Assembly (NCBI RefSeq): GCF_002259405.1 | Contig: NZ_NPFW01000009.1 | Span: 124,001-188,000, forward strand | Length of the DNA: 64,000 bases | Reading direction: 5' to 3' | From: Rhodococcus sp. 14-2483-1-2 | GTDB taxonomy: Bacteria; Actinomycetota; Actinomycetes; Mycobacteriales; Mycobacteriaceae | Shown here: positions 1 through 8,948 of the stretch, one piece after another | Layout: every line of letters starts with the position of its first letter | Position numbering within the stretch: position 1 is the first letter of the stretch | Program-made: the position numbers and the translations under genes | Notes under the pieces: model-generated | Database searches by the model: none | What the model was told of the DNA's origin: nothing | What the model saw: the letters and a program-made list of their open reading frames with translations, nothing else

Positions 1-1554
1 TCGCCAGATCCGCAACACCGGCCCGGCCCCGATCCGGCTGCCCTCCTCGAACGCCGCGCGGAACACGGCGAAGTTCAGCGAGATCTTGCTGATACCGAAA
101 TGATCTGCGCCGGTGGCGAGCTCGGTCACCATCAGTTCGATCACCCCGTTGGGCGACGCCGGATCCCGGCGCATCAGATCCAGCGATGCACCGGTACGAC
201 CCCACGGGACCAACGAGAGAACACCGATCACCTTCTCACCCTGAACTGCCTGCACCAGAAGGCAATCGCCGTCCAGCGGATCACCCAGCCGGCCCAACGC
301 CATCGAGAAACCACGCTCGGTTTCGGTATCGCGCCACGCATCCGCGCAGGCAATGATCTCCGACATCTCCTCCGACGAAATATCCCGATGACGACGCACG
401 GTGACCACAACACCCGCCTTGCGAGCCCGGTTGACCGCCTGACGCACGGGGCGCATCTCGCGTCCATTGAGGTTGAAATCTTTGGTTTTCAGGATTGCTT
501 CGTCGCCGAGTTCGAGGACGCTCAGGCCGGCCCGCTTGTACGCGGTGGCGCCGATCTCGCTGGCCCCCATGACAGCCGGGGTCCAGCCGTACTTCTCGGC
601 CAGGTCCAACCATTCGGATATCGCATGCGGCCACGCCTCGGGGTTGCCGATCGGGTCACCACTGGCAAGACACACACCGACCTCGACGCGATACGTCACC
701 GCTGCCTTGCCACTGGTGGCGAAGATGACGCCCTTGTCGCGTCGGGTGGCGAAGTAGCCGAGGGAATCGTCGGCGCCCCACTTGTCCAGCAGGCCACGGA
801 GAGCGGACTCGTCGCGACCGGTGAGCGCATTGCTCGACCGCTGAGACCGAAACAACGTGATGACAGCCCCCAGCAACGCCAACGCTCCGAACAGACCCAA
901 CGCCGTGTTGACGATCCCGTTCGGCCTGCCGTCGAACTGCTCGTTGTCCACCGTCGCCAACGCCGTGACCCGATTGAACGCCCACAGGAACGTCTGACTC
1001 TCCGGCAACGACCCGGGGAACAACGCCACCAGCGCCCACCCGATCACCGTCCCGATGGCGGCGCCCAGCACGAGCACGCCGAGCGCCTTCCACACCGCAC
1101 CGCGGCGCACACGCGTGTAGAACTCCTTGCGCGCGGCGATCAACAACCCCGTCACCACGACATGCACAGCCAGTGCAATCCACGAGCTGACGTCCTTCTC
1201 CGTGATGCCCTCGACGACATTGGTGATCGCCAACAACACCAGATAGATCGTCAACAACCACCACGCAATGCGTTTGCGACTCGCCAGCGCCGCCGCCAAC
1301 AACCCGACCACCAACGCCCACGACAAACTCGTATCGGGAGCATCGAAGTAGTAGCTGTCCACGTATTCACGAGGAACATGAATCAGGAAGCGAAGAGTCG
1401 GCGACAGACTCCACAGAAACAACAACACCGCGAACACGCCGAGCACCAACCCCGCGATATGGGGCACCTCACTCAACCGACCACGCGCGGGTGGCACGAA
1501 CGACCGCGGAGCCATGGACCCGGACCGCTCCGAGGGAACTGCTGTCGCCGTCAT
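1..1554 (-). CDS. lysX: LysX-type lysylphosphatidylglycerol synthetase, N-terminal part (cut by window edge)
   Basis: The frame is open to the first base of the window, so 518 N-terminal residues are visible and the rest lies outside. They comprise a membrane region (hydrophobic helices from about residue 32 to 210, e.g. [15 protein letters not shown] and [13 protein letters not shown]) followed by a DUF2156/MprF-like aminoacyl-transfer domain from about residue 250, ending in [19 protein letters not shown]. In mycobacterial LysX this half transfers lysine from Lys-tRNA to membrane phosphatidylglycerol, and a lysyl-tRNA synthetase half follows; that half cannot be checked here. The family gives resistance to cationic peptides. 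The ATG at 1554 has a good ribosome site (GGGAGTGAG). An MprF protein lacking the synthetase half is the alternative. Confidence 0.85.
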   Translation of the reverse strand, partial: MTATAVPSERSGSMAPRSFVPPARGRLSEVPHIAGLVLGVFAVLLFLWSLSPTLRFLIHVPREYVDSYYFDAPDTSLSWALVVGLLAAALASRKRIAWWLLTIYLVLLAITNVVEGITEKDVSSWIALAVHVVVTGLLIAARKEFYTRVRRGAVWKALGVLVLGAAIGTVIGWALVALFPGSLPESQTFLWAFNRVTALATVDNEQFDGRPNGIVNTALGLFGALALLGAVITLFRSQRSSNALTGRDESALRGLLDKWGADDSLGYFATRRDKGVIFATSGKAAVTYRVEVGVCLASGDPIGNPEAWPHAISEWLDLAEKYGWTPAVMGASEIGATAYKRAGLSVLELGDEAILKTKDFNLNGREMRPVRQAVNRARKAGVVVTVRRHRDISSEEMSEIIACADAWRDTETERGFSMALGRLGDPLDGDCLLVQAVQGEKVIGVLSLVPWGRTGASLDLMRRDPASPNGVIELMVTELATGADHFGISKISLNFAVFRAAFEEGSRIGAGPVLRIWR

Positions 1555-1638
1555 ATCTCACTCCCGAAGTCAGAATGCACTTGCAACGTAGACGGTATCC
1601 CCGCCGACCGAGTCAGTTCCCCATTGCCGGACCCGCCC

Positions 1639-1696
1639 GTCCACTCAATGTGACGTTCAGTGGCCTTTTCGGCAGTCAATGGCACATCGAGTGGAC
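1639..1696 (-). repeat. 56-bp palindromic element, copy A
   Basis: Near-palindrome with outer ends GTCCACTC and GAGTGGAC and a GGCCTTTTCG core. It aligns over its whole length with copies at 3455, 10741, 12885 and 41337. This copy lies in the gap between the divergent lysX and AbiEi-like genes, so it cannot be a simple terminator of either. The strand given is the one whose transcript reads AAAAGG in the core. Confidence 0.85.
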
Positions 1697-1777
1697 CTCG
1701 AATCGAGTGCGGGCAGCGAATCTTCGGGGACATTGGATCGTGATGCAGCGTCGCCTCGGCGCACGAGGGTCGGCAGT

Positions 1778-1804
1778 TTGTCCACAGGGTGTGAGTTGTC
1801 CACA
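1778..1804 (+). promoter_or_regulatory. Two tandem DnaA boxes (TTGTCCACA) in the 313-bp lysX/AbiEi-like gap
   Basis: Two exact actinobacterial-type DnaA boxes TTGTCCACA at 1778-1786 and 1796-1804, same orientation, 18 bp apart, each followed by GGG. They sit about 65 bp upstream of the following gene. The gap 1555-1867 otherwise holds only palindromic copy A and no further gene that I can support. No dnaA, dnaN or recF gene is nearby, so this is not oriC. Confidence 0.6.
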
Positions 1805-1867
1805 GGGCAATTCGTTTCCCGTCGTCGTGATGGATTCGGGGTGTGCGGACTGTGCATCATCTTGGTT

Positions 1868-2851
1868 ATGAAGCGGGGTGGAGCACGAGTCGACGCGAAG
1901 GTAATCGCGGCTGCATCGGATCGCGGCTTCATGAGGACAGCGCATCTACTCGAACTCGGGGTGGCGTCGAAGACCATTGTTCGACGCACTCAGCCGGACG
2001 GCAGCTGGTCACGGGCGCTGCCTGGGTTGGTGTTCTTGAAGAACCGCTCGCTGACGCCGATGGAACGCGCCACCGCGGTGGCGATCTACTGCGGCAAAGA
2101 TGCTCTCATCAGTGGTCGGGCAGGGTTGGCGTTGCATGGATTCGGTACGTCGGGCTCGCTGGAGGAGACATTTGCACTGATTCCCGAGCCGCAACATCGC
2201 AAGTCCGTGAGCTTCGCAGTGGTGGAGCGAACGTGGCGAATGCCCACGGCGGAGATCAGGTCGGGGCTCCGCGTCGCGCCGATCGTTCGGTGCTTGTGCG
2301 ATGCAGTTCGGCGGATGAAGAATGCCGAGCAGTGCCTGGCGCTGATTGCAAGCGTCGTGCAGCGAGGCGCGGCCACCGTGGACGCGATCATGAAGGAGCT
2401 CGACGCCGGCAGTACACGTGGGACGGCGATGCCGCGACGGGTGCTGCGGGAGTTGGCGGCCGGCGCGCATTCCGTTGCAGAAGCCCAGGCGCAGAAGCTG
2501 TACGCGCGCAGCGGACTTCCGGCGATGCAACACAATGTGGTCGTCCACGACGAGCGGGGAAAGTTCCTGTTGATCGCCGACAACTGGCTCGATGACGTCG
2601 CATTGGATTGGGAGATCGATTCGCTGGAGTACCACCTCTCGCCCGCGGCGCACAGGGCGACGGTGGAGCGTCGTGAACGAGCGCAGAACGCCGGCCTCAT
2701 CGTGGTGACACATCTGCCGAGCGATATTCGAGACGATCCGGAACGCGTGCTGTCCGACCTTCGGGCGCGCTACGAGCAGGCCAAGGCGCGACCGCGACCG
2801 AACGTCACGGTTCGGCCGCGAGCAGATCAGGCTTATCGTCGGTCGGGCTGA
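1868..2851 (+). CDS. AbiEi-like / DUF559-like protein
   Basis: 327 residues from ATG 1868. The frame is open further upstream, but that would include the DnaA boxes and palindrome A. The N-terminus (about residues 8-55, with GFMRTAHLLELGV and SWSRALPGLVFL) looks like the winged-helix start of AbiEi-type antitoxins. The C-terminal third carries DDVALDWEIDSLEYH (about residues 240-255), an acidic pattern like the Vsr/DUF559 nuclease-fold domain of the actinobacterial family. No AbiEii-like toxin is adjacent, so a toxin-antitoxin role is not supported; the function is unknown. The 3' end overlaps the convergent GNAT gene by 19 bp. Confidence 0.65.
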   Translation: MKRGGARVDAKVIAAASDRGFMRTAHLLELGVASKTIVRRTQPDGSWSRALPGLVFLKNRSLTPMERATAVAIYCGKDALISGRAGLALHGFGTSGSLEETFALIPEPQHRKSVSFAVVERTWRMPTAEIRSGLRVAPIVRCLCDAVRRMKNAEQCLALIASVVQRGAATVDAIMKELDAGSTRGTAMPRRVLRELAAGAHSVAEAQAQKLYARSGLPAMQHNVVVHDERGKFLLIADNWLDDVALDWEIDSLEYHLSPAAHRATVERRERAQNAGLIVVTHLPSDIRDDPERVLSDLRARYEQAKARPRPNVTVRPRADQAYRRSG

Positions 2852-3387
2852 TACACCCAGACCATGTGCTCGCCGGTCTCTGAAACAGCTGCGATCGGTC
2901 GATGCTCGATGCTGTCCAGAACGAATCCAAGCCGCCTGGGTACGGCCTGGCTTCTGAGATTAGCTGCATCACAATGAATTTCGACTCGGCGGATCCCGTC
3001 CAGTTTCAAGGCCTCCCGCATGAGGGCAGCGACGGCCTCGCTGATCACCCCACGTCCCTCCGCCCGGGCGTCGAGCCAGTAACCCAATTCGATTCCGTGC
3101 GGGCCGATTCGGCGATGCATCCCGATTTTGCCCAGAAACGCACCGCCGTCGAGGTCGAAAATTCCGTAATCGAACATCTCACCGGCATCCCACTGCTCGA
3201 CGGCCTCGGCGATACGAGCTAATTGTGCCGAAGGCTGTGTGGCTTCTTCGGTCGCCCAACCCATCCAGGGCACGAGGCGAACGAGATTGCGATCGATCGC
3301 GTCGGCAATGGCAACCGCATCGTCGACCGATTCGCGACGAATGACGAGTCGGTCGGTGACAATCCGATTGGGAGGCACGTCGAGCAT
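2833..3387 (-). CDS. GNAT acetyltransferase, RimJ/RimL type
   Basis: 184 residues from ATG 3387 (MLDVPPNRIVTDRLVIRRES). The frame continues upstream into palindromic copy B, so the internal ATG is preferred. The opening TDRLVIRR, the ELGYWLDARAEGRGVISEAV stretch (acetyl-CoA loop) and the closing NLRSQAVPRRLGF are typical of the ribosomal-protein N-acetyltransferase subfamily, which acetylates N-terminal amines using acetyl-CoA in the cytoplasm. The target is not predictable. The gene ends convergently with the AbiEi-like gene, with a 19-bp overlap. Confidence 0.85.
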   Translation of the reverse strand: MLDVPPNRIVTDRLVIRRESVDDAVAIADAIDRNLVRLVPWMGWATEEATQPSAQLARIAEAVEQWDAGEMFDYGIFDLDGGAFLGKIGMHRRIGPHGIELGYWLDARAEGRGVISEAVAALMREALKLDGIRRVEIHCDAANLRSQAVPRRLGFVLDSIEHRPIAAVSETGEHMVWVYQPDRR

Positions 3388-3454
3388 GGTCAGCAGTGTG
3401 TCAACAGTGCACCCGACTTGCCAACGAATTTCGCCGCACTTCCACCCGCCCGCA

Positions 3455-3512
3455 GTCCACTCGATGTGCCATTGACGGGCGAAAAGGCCACTGAAGGTCA
3501 CATTGAGTGGTC
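3455..3512 (+). repeat. 56-bp palindromic element, copy B
   Basis: Begins GTCCACTCGATG and ends CATTGAGTGGTC with an AAAAGGCCACTGA core. It lies 23 bp beyond the stop of the F420-type gene and upstream of the GNAT start. The inner arms carry C/G changes relative to the consensus (GTGCCATT against AAGGTCAC), so this copy pairs less perfectly than copy C. Confidence 0.85.
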
Positions 3513-3534
3513 AAAGCGGGGGCAGGGGGCGGGG

Positions 3535-3954
3535 TCAGGAAGCCGACCAGGATCTCCAGGACAGTTTGTCGATGATAATGACTGGACCCTCAGGTCTGTT
3601 GTTTCTGTATTGACTGTATTTCGCGACCAAGGCGTCGGTGGCCGATGTGCCTTCGGTGCTGGAGGATTCGACGATGTGGGCGGATCCGTCTGCGCGGATC
3701 CACCAGAGTTGGGACCAGTCGTCGGTGTAGTGGTCGACGATGAGGCTGACGGCGGGGTCGGCGCGGATGTTGTCCAGTCGCTGGAGTTTTCGGGTTGTTT
3801 TGGGTTTCCAGTCGATGGCGGTGAAGATGCGGTCGCCGGTGGGCGCGACGGCGAAGACGATCGGTACGAGGTGCGGTGTGCCGTCGGGGTTGATGGTCGA
3901 GAGTTGGGCTCGGGGTGCGTCGGTGAAGCGTTGGACTTCGTTGTCGATCTTCAC
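3535..3954 (-). CDS. PPOX-class F420-dependent enzyme family protein
   Basis: 139 residues, the usual size for the pyridoxamine-oxidase-like split-barrel flavin/F420 proteins. APRAQLSTINPDGTPHLVPI near the N-terminus and the RKLQRLDNIRADPAVSLIVDHY stretch are typical. Family members reduce or bind F420, FMN or heme-degradation intermediates; the substrate is unknown. It starts 15 bp after the stop of the GGDEF-EAL gene on the same strand, so the two are probably co-transcribed. Confidence 0.8.
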   Translation of the reverse strand: MKIDNEVQRFTDAPRAQLSTINPDGTPHLVPIVFAVAPTGDRIFTAIDWKPKTTRKLQRLDNIRADPAVSLIVDHYTDDWSQLWWIRADGSAHIVESSSTEGTSATDALVAKYSQYRNNRPEGPVIIIDKLSWRSWSAS

Positions 3955-3969
3955 GTTCGGTTCCTCGGG

Positions 3970-5337
3970 TTAAGCGGATTCGCTGTGGGTGCTGTGTCGG
4001 GTGATGAATTGTTCGAGTGCCGCGACGGGCATGGGGCGTCCGAGTAGGTGTCCTTGGCCGAAGGTTACGCCCATGTCGGTGCAGATCTGGAGTTGTTCCG
4101 GTGTCTCGATTCCCTCGATGACGGTGTCCTTGCCGAGGGTGGTGGTGACGTCGACGAGGGCGGTGCAGAGCGTGGTCATGGCGCGGCGTCGGTGCAGGTT
4201 GTCGCTGTCGAGGTGTTGGGTGAGGGATTTGTCGATCTTGAGGATGTCGACGGGGAGGGTGGCGAGTCGTTCGAGGGAGGAGAAGCCGGAGCCGAAGTCG
4301 TCGATGGCGATGAGGACGCCGTGGCGTTGGACGTCGCGAAGTTGGTAGTGGACGGCGTCGAGATCGTGGAGTGTCTGTGATTCGGAGAGTTCGAGTGCGA
4401 GCCGTCCGGGTTCGATGCCGTAGGTGTCGACGGTGTCGATGACGTCGGTGGCGAGGGTTCCTGTGGCGAAGTGGGCGGGGCTGATGTTGACGCCCACCTG
4501 GAGGTGGATGTTGCGGGTCTGCCAGTCGGCGATCGTGTGCGCGACCTCGGCGAGTATCCACAGGCTCAGCGGGACGATGAGGTCGGCGTCCTCGGCGAGG
4601 GGGATGAAGGTGTCGGGCATCAGTAGGCCGAGTTCGGGGTGGTTCCATCGGATGAGTGCTTCGGCCCCGACGACCGTTCCTGTCGCGAGTTCGACGATGG
4701 GTTGGTAGACCATCGTCAGTTCGCGCTCGACCATGGCGATGCCGCGTAGCCGTTCGATGAGTTCGAGTCGGGTGCGGTTGGTCTGGTGGAGCTCGTCGGT
4801 GAAGACGTGGTGTTCGTTGCGTCCGACGGCTTTGGCGGCGTGCATGGCTGCGGCGGCGTTGTGGACCAGTTGGGTGGCGCTGATGTCGGTGTCGGTGCTG
4901 GAGGCGACTCCGACGCTGGCGGTGAGGGTGAGTTGGTGGCCGCCGAGCTCGAAGGCGGGCTCGAAGATGCTCGTGAATCCGGCAGCCATGGCGCGCGCGG
5001 CTATGGAGTGGCAGCCTCGTGCGATGACGACGAATTCGTCGCCGGTGAGCCGGCCGATGGTGTCGCCGGGCCGGGTGGAGGCAAGGAGTCGGTCGGCGAT
5101 CATGCACAGCAGGTCATCGCCTTGGGCGGGGCCGAGGGCGTCGTTGAATTCTCGGAATCCGTCGATGTCGACCAGCAGGACGCTGAACTGGCGGTCAGGG
5201 GTGCGTCGGTCGAGCTCGGTGGTGATGAGGGCAAGGATCTCGACGCGGTTCGGGAGGCCGGTCAGCGCGTCGTGTTGGGCTGCTGTTCCGGACACGGCTG
5301 CGACATGACGGGGCGGCGCGTCGTGCTCTCGGCTCAT
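3970..5337 (-). CDS. GGDEF-EAL cyclic-di-GMP protein
   Basis: 455 residues without membrane segments or a clear sensor domain. A GGDEF domain spans about residues 20-180 and an EAL domain about 195-445. The diguanylate cyclase signature is TGDEF (98-102) rather than GGDEF. The EAL half keeps EAL (226-228), VNISPAHF, DDFGSGFSS, LKIDKSL and IEGIETPEQ. From family knowledge the EAL half looks able to hydrolyse c-di-GMP, whereas cyclase activity is uncertain because the first glycine is replaced. It is the first gene of a likely two-gene unit with the F420-type enzyme. Confidence 0.92.
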   Translation of the reverse strand: MSREHDAPPRHVAAVSGTAAQHDALTGLPNRVEILALITTELDRRTPDRQFSVLLVDIDGFREFNDALGPAQGDDLLCMIADRLLASTRPGDTIGRLTGDEFVVIARGCHSIAARAMAAGFTSIFEPAFELGGHQLTLTASVGVASSTDTDISATQLVHNAAAAMHAAKAVGRNEHHVFTDELHQTNRTRLELIERLRGIAMVERELTMVYQPIVELATGTVVGAEALIRWNHPELGLLMPDTFIPLAEDADLIVPLSLWILAEVAHTIADWQTRNIHLQVGVNISPAHFATGTLATDVIDTVDTYGIEPGRLALELSESQTLHDLDAVHYQLRDVQRHGVLIAIDDFGSGFSSLERLATLPVDILKIDKSLTQHLDSDNLHRRRAMTTLCTALVDVTTTLGKDTVIEGIETPEQLQICTDMGVTFGQGHLLGRPMPVAALEQFITRHSTHSESA

Positions 5338-5430
5338 TGTTCCCCCTCATGGCCGGATAGCCACGAGTGATACTAGCCCAAGAGTCCGGTTAGACGCCAT
5401 AAACAGGGAACATCCCCTTTTTATGGACTA

Positions 5431-6495
5431 TTAGATCACGGTGTTCTCGGTTTGTGTGCCGTTTGTGCGACCTGTCGATATTCGTTCTTCGATTCTCCAG
5501 ATCGCGTCGTCCACACTGTCGCTGAGTCCGAGCACCCACCGGGCCGCCGACCGCCCCTGATCGAACAGCGACTGCGCGACGGTGGTCAATCCGGCTTCGG
5601 CTGCGGCGGGGGAGTCGTCCCACCCGGTGACGGCCAGTCGCCCCGGAATGTCGATTCCGGACACGGTCGCAGCATCGAGTACCCCGAGGGCAAGTTCGTC
5701 GCTCATCACGAGCAGTGTGTCGACGGCATTGTCCTTCAACAACAGTCGCGCTGCTCGGTCGCCTTCTGCGCGGGCGTTGTCGGTGGTGAACAGTGTCGGT
5801 ACCGTCGACCAGTCGATCCCCGATCGCAGGCATGCGTCTCGGTAGCCTGCGAGCCGCGCTCGGGTCACCGGCATCGAGATGTCCGACGCGTCCGCGCCAC
5901 GCACGATCGTCGATTCGCGTCGGGTATCGGGTCTGAGGGCGACGATGGCAGGTCGAGATCGGCTGTTCAACGCGGTGGTGGCCACGGCGTCGGCTGCCGC
6001 TCTGTCGTCGATGGCGATCCAGTTCAGTCCTGGGTGGTCGGGCCCACCCTGGATGCACGTCGGGCGGCCGGTGTCGACGAGCACGTCGAGCAGGGGGTCG
6101 TCGATTTCGGTGGTCCACACGACGTATCCGTCGACCTGTGCGTCCCTGATGCGTGCGTTGTCGGTGTCGCGGTGCAGGTTCGGCAGCATCACCAGCGCGG
6201 TGTCGGCGTCGAGACACGCTTCGGCGATACCGGACAGAAAGCGTCGAGCCTGGGGATCCTCGAATGCATAGGTGAGTTTCTCGCCGAGGACGACACCGAT
6301 GCTGTTGTGCCTGCCACTGCGCAGTGACCGCGCGGTGCGGTTGGGACCGGCGTAACCGAGGGTGGCTGCTGCCTCGTGCACGCGATCGCGTGTGGCCGCC
6401 GAAACCCGGCTCGGTCGGTTGTAGGTGTACGAGACGCTCATGGTGGAAACGCCTGCGGACGCTGCGACGTCAGCCATGGTCACCCGAGTGTTCAC
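5431..6495 (-). CDS. LacI-family transcriptional regulator
   Basis: 354 residues from GTG 6495. The HTH follows directly (VTMADVAASAGVSTMSVSYTYNRPSRVSAATRDRV) and the periplasmic-binding-protein-like effector domain runs from about residue 60 to the end (SIGVVLGEKL, YVVWTTEID, VMSDELALGVLDA, VTGWDDSP). The effector is unknown. It is transcribed away from the MFS gene with only 47 bp between the starts. A palindrome in that gap suggests that it represses both itself and the exporter. Confidence 0.9.
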   Translation of the reverse strand: MNTRVTMADVAASAGVSTMSVSYTYNRPSRVSAATRDRVHEAAATLGYAGPNRTARSLRSGRHNSIGVVLGEKLTYAFEDPQARRFLSGIAEACLDADTALVMLPNLHRDTDNARIRDAQVDGYVVWTTEIDDPLLDVLVDTGRPTCIQGGPDHPGLNWIAIDDRAAADAVATTALNSRSRPAIVALRPDTRRESTIVRGADASDISMPVTRARLAGYRDACLRSGIDWSTVPTLFTTDNARAEGDRAARLLLKDNAVDTLLVMSDELALGVLDAATVSGIDIPGRLAVTGWDDSPAAAEAGLTTVAQSLFDQGRSAARWVLGLSDSVDDAIWRIEERISTGRTNGTQTENTVI

Positions 6496-6524
6496 CGGGC
6501 CACTGTAGCGCGCCGCACGGACCG

Positions 6525-6540
6525 TGTGTAACGATACACA
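6525..6540. promoter_or_regulatory. Candidate LacI operator between divergent genes
   Basis: Inverted repeat TGTGTA-ACGA-TACACA in the 47-bp gap between the LacI-family start (6495) and the MFS start (6543). It ends two bases before the MFS ATG, so a bound repressor would cover that start region. The assignment to the LacI protein rests on position only. Confidence 0.55.
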
Positions 6541-6542
6541 AC

Positions 6543-7742
6543 ATGTCTTCGCCGCTACCGAAGCTGCTGGTGCTCGCCGCAGCCGCATTCATCTACGTCA
6601 CGGCGGAAACGCTGCCCGTGGGGTTGCTCCCCGAGATATCCGGGGACCTCGGTGTCGGCGAATCCGCCGTGGGTCTGCTGCTGACCTTCTACGCGTACGG
6701 CGTCGCGGTGATGACGATGCCGTTGATCCGGTTCGTGCGCGACTGGCCCCGACGGCGCGTCGTCGTCATCACCGTTGCTGCACTGGCACTCTCGCAACTC
6801 CTCTCGGCGGTATCCGTCGGATATCCGATGTTGGTGATCTCCCGAATGCTCTGTGCGGCAACACACGGAGTCTTCTGGGCCGTCGTCGCCCCGGTCGCGG
6901 CGTCGCTCGCGCTACCCGGCAAGCAGGGCAAGGCGATCGCCACGGTGTACGCCGGTACGTCGCTGGCGCTGGTGGCCGGCAATCCACTCACTGCCGCACT
7001 GGGTCAGTGGTTCGGATGGCGCACGGCAGCAACGATTCTCGGCATCGTGGCCGCAGCGATCGCCGTGGCGCTGTACTTCGTCCTCCCGGCACTGCCGGTC
7101 ACCCGGGCGGCTTCGGAGACGAAAAAGACACCGCGGGTGCTCGACGGCACCCTGGCCGTTCTGTGTGGAGTGACGTTTCTGGCCGTCCTCGGTCATTTCG
7201 CCGCGTACACCTATTTCTCGGTGATCGTCGACCGTGCCATCGGATCGGCGGGTACCACTCTGACTCTGATGTTGATGCTGTACGGACTGTTCGGGGTGAT
7301 CGGCATCTGGGTGATCGGCAGAACCTACGACCGGTGGCCCCGACACTCGACCATCGGGGCCCTGGGTGCGGTCGCAGCGGCAGTGGCGATTCTCTGGTGC
7401 ACTCTGAGCGGAGCGCCCGGTAGCTGGGCCGTGTTCGCCGTCGGTGCCATCGCCCTGTGGGGACTGGCATTCACCACCCTCCCGGTGTGTATCCAATCGG
7501 CAGTGGTCAGGGCGGCCCCAGCCGATGCGGACAAGGCGTCGGCGATCTATGTCGTTGCCTTCCAGTTGGCGATCGCGACCGGTGCTCTGGTGGGCGGTGT
7601 GGTGATCGACCTCAGCGGCATCGTGGCCGTCACCGCAGCTGCAACGGCGCTGGTGGCTGCAGCGCTGGTGGTTGTCATCGTGGCGCGCAGGACCTTTCCG
7701 CGCAGCTATGCCCAGGAGCCGGTGACAGCAGCGGCACGCTGA
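6543..7742 (+). CDS. MFS transporter, AraJ/SotB-like exporter
   Basis: 399 residues from ATG 6543. About twelve hydrophobic segments; FIYVTAETLPVGLLPEISG at the N-terminus and the R-x(6)-RRRVV loop after TM2 are typical of the DHA1 drug/sugar efflux group. Its substrate is unknown. There is no Shine-Dalgarno sequence before the ATG; the upstream bases are the TACACA half of the putative operator, so the message may be leaderless. Control by the divergent LacI-family protein is inferred from position. Confidence 0.88.
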   Translation: MSSPLPKLLVLAAAAFIYVTAETLPVGLLPEISGDLGVGESAVGLLLTFYAYGVAVMTMPLIRFVRDWPRRRVVVITVAALALSQLLSAVSVGYPMLVISRMLCAATHGVFWAVVAPVAASLALPGKQGKAIATVYAGTSLALVAGNPLTAALGQWFGWRTAATILGIVAAAIAVALYFVLPALPVTRAASETKKTPRVLDGTLAVLCGVTFLAVLGHFAAYTYFSVIVDRAIGSAGTTLTLMLMLYGLFGVIGIWVIGRTYDRWPRHSTIGALGAVAAAVAILWCTLSGAPGSWAVFAVGAIALWGLAFTTLPVCIQSAVVRAAPADADKASAIYVVAFQLAIATGALVGGVVIDLSGIVAVTAAATALVAAALVVVIVARRTFPRSYAQEPVTAAAR

Positions 7743-7756
7743 CCCTCGAGGTGCCC

Positions 7757-7885
7757 CGCACGATAGGGTCAGCGAGCGACGAACGAGGGAATCCGGTGCA
7801 ATTCCGGGGCTGGCGCGCAACGGTGACGAGTGAGAGCTCGAAGTCCGAATGCTCGGACGTCGCGATCCACCTCCACCCGCGGCTC
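7757..7885 (+). ncRNA. Cobalamin riboswitch
   Basis: The leader of the following ABC operon contains the conserved core GGGAATCCGGTGCAATTCC, then GGCTGGCGCGCAACGGTGA, matching the classic B12-element order (GGTG-AA-TCC, then C-G-CGCAAC-GGTG). A hairpin around GTCCGAATGCTCGGAC follows. Exact boundaries are estimated. It should bind adenosylcobalamin or a related form and shut off the importer when B12 is plentiful. Confidence 0.88.
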
Positions 7886-7919
7886 CGCGACACGAGCCCT
7901 CAGCAGGAAGCTCCTCACG

Positions 7920-8948
7920 ATGCGCATCACACTCGCCGTCCTAGGCGCGGTCTCGATCCTCGTTCTCGCCGGTTGTTCGTCCACCGCGACCACCGACGCG
8001 GCCACCCCGACCACCGGAAACTATCCGCTGACCATCGAGAACTGCGGCCGCGACGTCGTCGTCGACGCCCCGCCGCAGCGGGCAGTGTCGCTGAATCAGG
8101 GTTCGACGGAAATTCTGCTCTCACTCGGCCTCGCCGACCGCATGGTCGGCACCGCCACCTGGACCGATCCCGTCCGCGCGAACCTCGAATCGGAGAACGC
8201 GAAGGTCCCCAGGTTGGCGGACAACAAGCCCTCTCTGGAGGTGGTCCTGGACGCCGAGCCCGACTTCGTCTCCGCGTCGTTCGGCGGCACCCTCGGGCCG
8301 GGAGGCGTCGCCGACAGGGACCAGTTCGAGCAGCTCGGTGTGCCGAGCTATCTCTCTCCCACCGACTGCAACGGCAAGACCGACGACAGCGTCAACTCCG
8401 ACGGTGCGCGTACATCACCGCTCGAAATCGAGACCGTCTACCAGGAAATTCGCGACCTCGCAGCCATCTTCGACGTGCGTGATCGCGGCGAACGCTTCGT
8501 CGGCGAGCTGCAGGATCGCTTCGCGACGGCATCAGGAGCCGTCGACGCCTCGGGGGTGACGCTGGCGTACTGGTTCGCCGACACCGACACCCCGTACATG
8601 GCCGGATGCTGTGGGTCGTCGGGCATCATCACCGGATCCGTCGGTGCCCAGAACATCTACGCCGACACCACCGACGAATGGCCGCAGGTCAATTGGGAGA
8701 GTGTTCTCGATCGCGATCCCACCGCGCTCGTGCTCGCCGATCTGAGTCGACGGAGCATCGCCGGTGATGCTCTCGACAGCAAGATTGCCTTCCTGGAATC
8801 GAACTCCGTCACCAGTCGGCTCACCGCCGTCGAGGACAAGCGGTACATCGTCGTCAACGGTGCCGACCTCAACCCGTCGATCCGCACGATCGACGGGGTC
8901 GAGAAAGTTGCCGCAGCGCTGCAGAATTGGGGACTGACCACCCCATGA
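7920..8948 (+). CDS. btuF: Cobalamin-type ABC transporter substrate-binding lipoprotein
   Basis: 342 residues from ATG 7920, with AGGA seven bases upstream. A lipoprotein signal (LVLAGCSS, Cys19) precedes a class III periplasmic-binding fold: RAVSLNQGSTEILLSLGLADRM is the typical start of FepB/BtuF proteins. Outside the membrane it would capture a corrinoid and hand it to the permease. The riboswitch directly upstream is the reason for choosing B12 over ferric siderophores. The last bases overlap the permease start (ATGA). Confidence 0.85.
   Translation: MRITLAVLGAVSILVLAGCSSTATTDAATPTTGNYPLTIENCGRDVVVDAPPQRAVSLNQGSTEILLSLGLADRMVGTATWTDPVRANLESENAKVPRLADNKPSLEVVLDAEPDFVSASFGGTLGPGGVADRDQFEQLGVPSYLSPTDCNGKTDDSVNSDGARTSPLEIETVYQEIRDLAAIFDVRDRGERFVGELQDRFATASGAVDASGVTLAYWFADTDTPYMAGCCGSSGIITGSVGAQNIYADTTDEWPQVNWESVLDRDPTALVLADLSRRSIAGDALDSKIAFLESNSVTSRLTAVEDKRYIVVNGADLNPSIRTIDGVEKVAAALQNWGLTTP

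Noticed and set aside
100-1653. 517-codon plus-strand frame
   Set aside because: It mirrors lysX on the opposite strand; its composition is Arg/Gln/His-rich nonsense with no family, whereas the minus strand reads a clear membrane and DUF2156 protein.
1868-2851. Type IV toxin-antitoxin system
   Set aside because: Only an AbiEi-like N-terminus is present; there is no AbiEii-type nucleotidyltransferase toxin in the neighbouring genes.
3590-5107. 505-codon minus-strand frame rich in Arg, His and Pro
   Set aside because: A GC-rich shadow of the GGDEF-EAL gene in another frame; no real protein composition.
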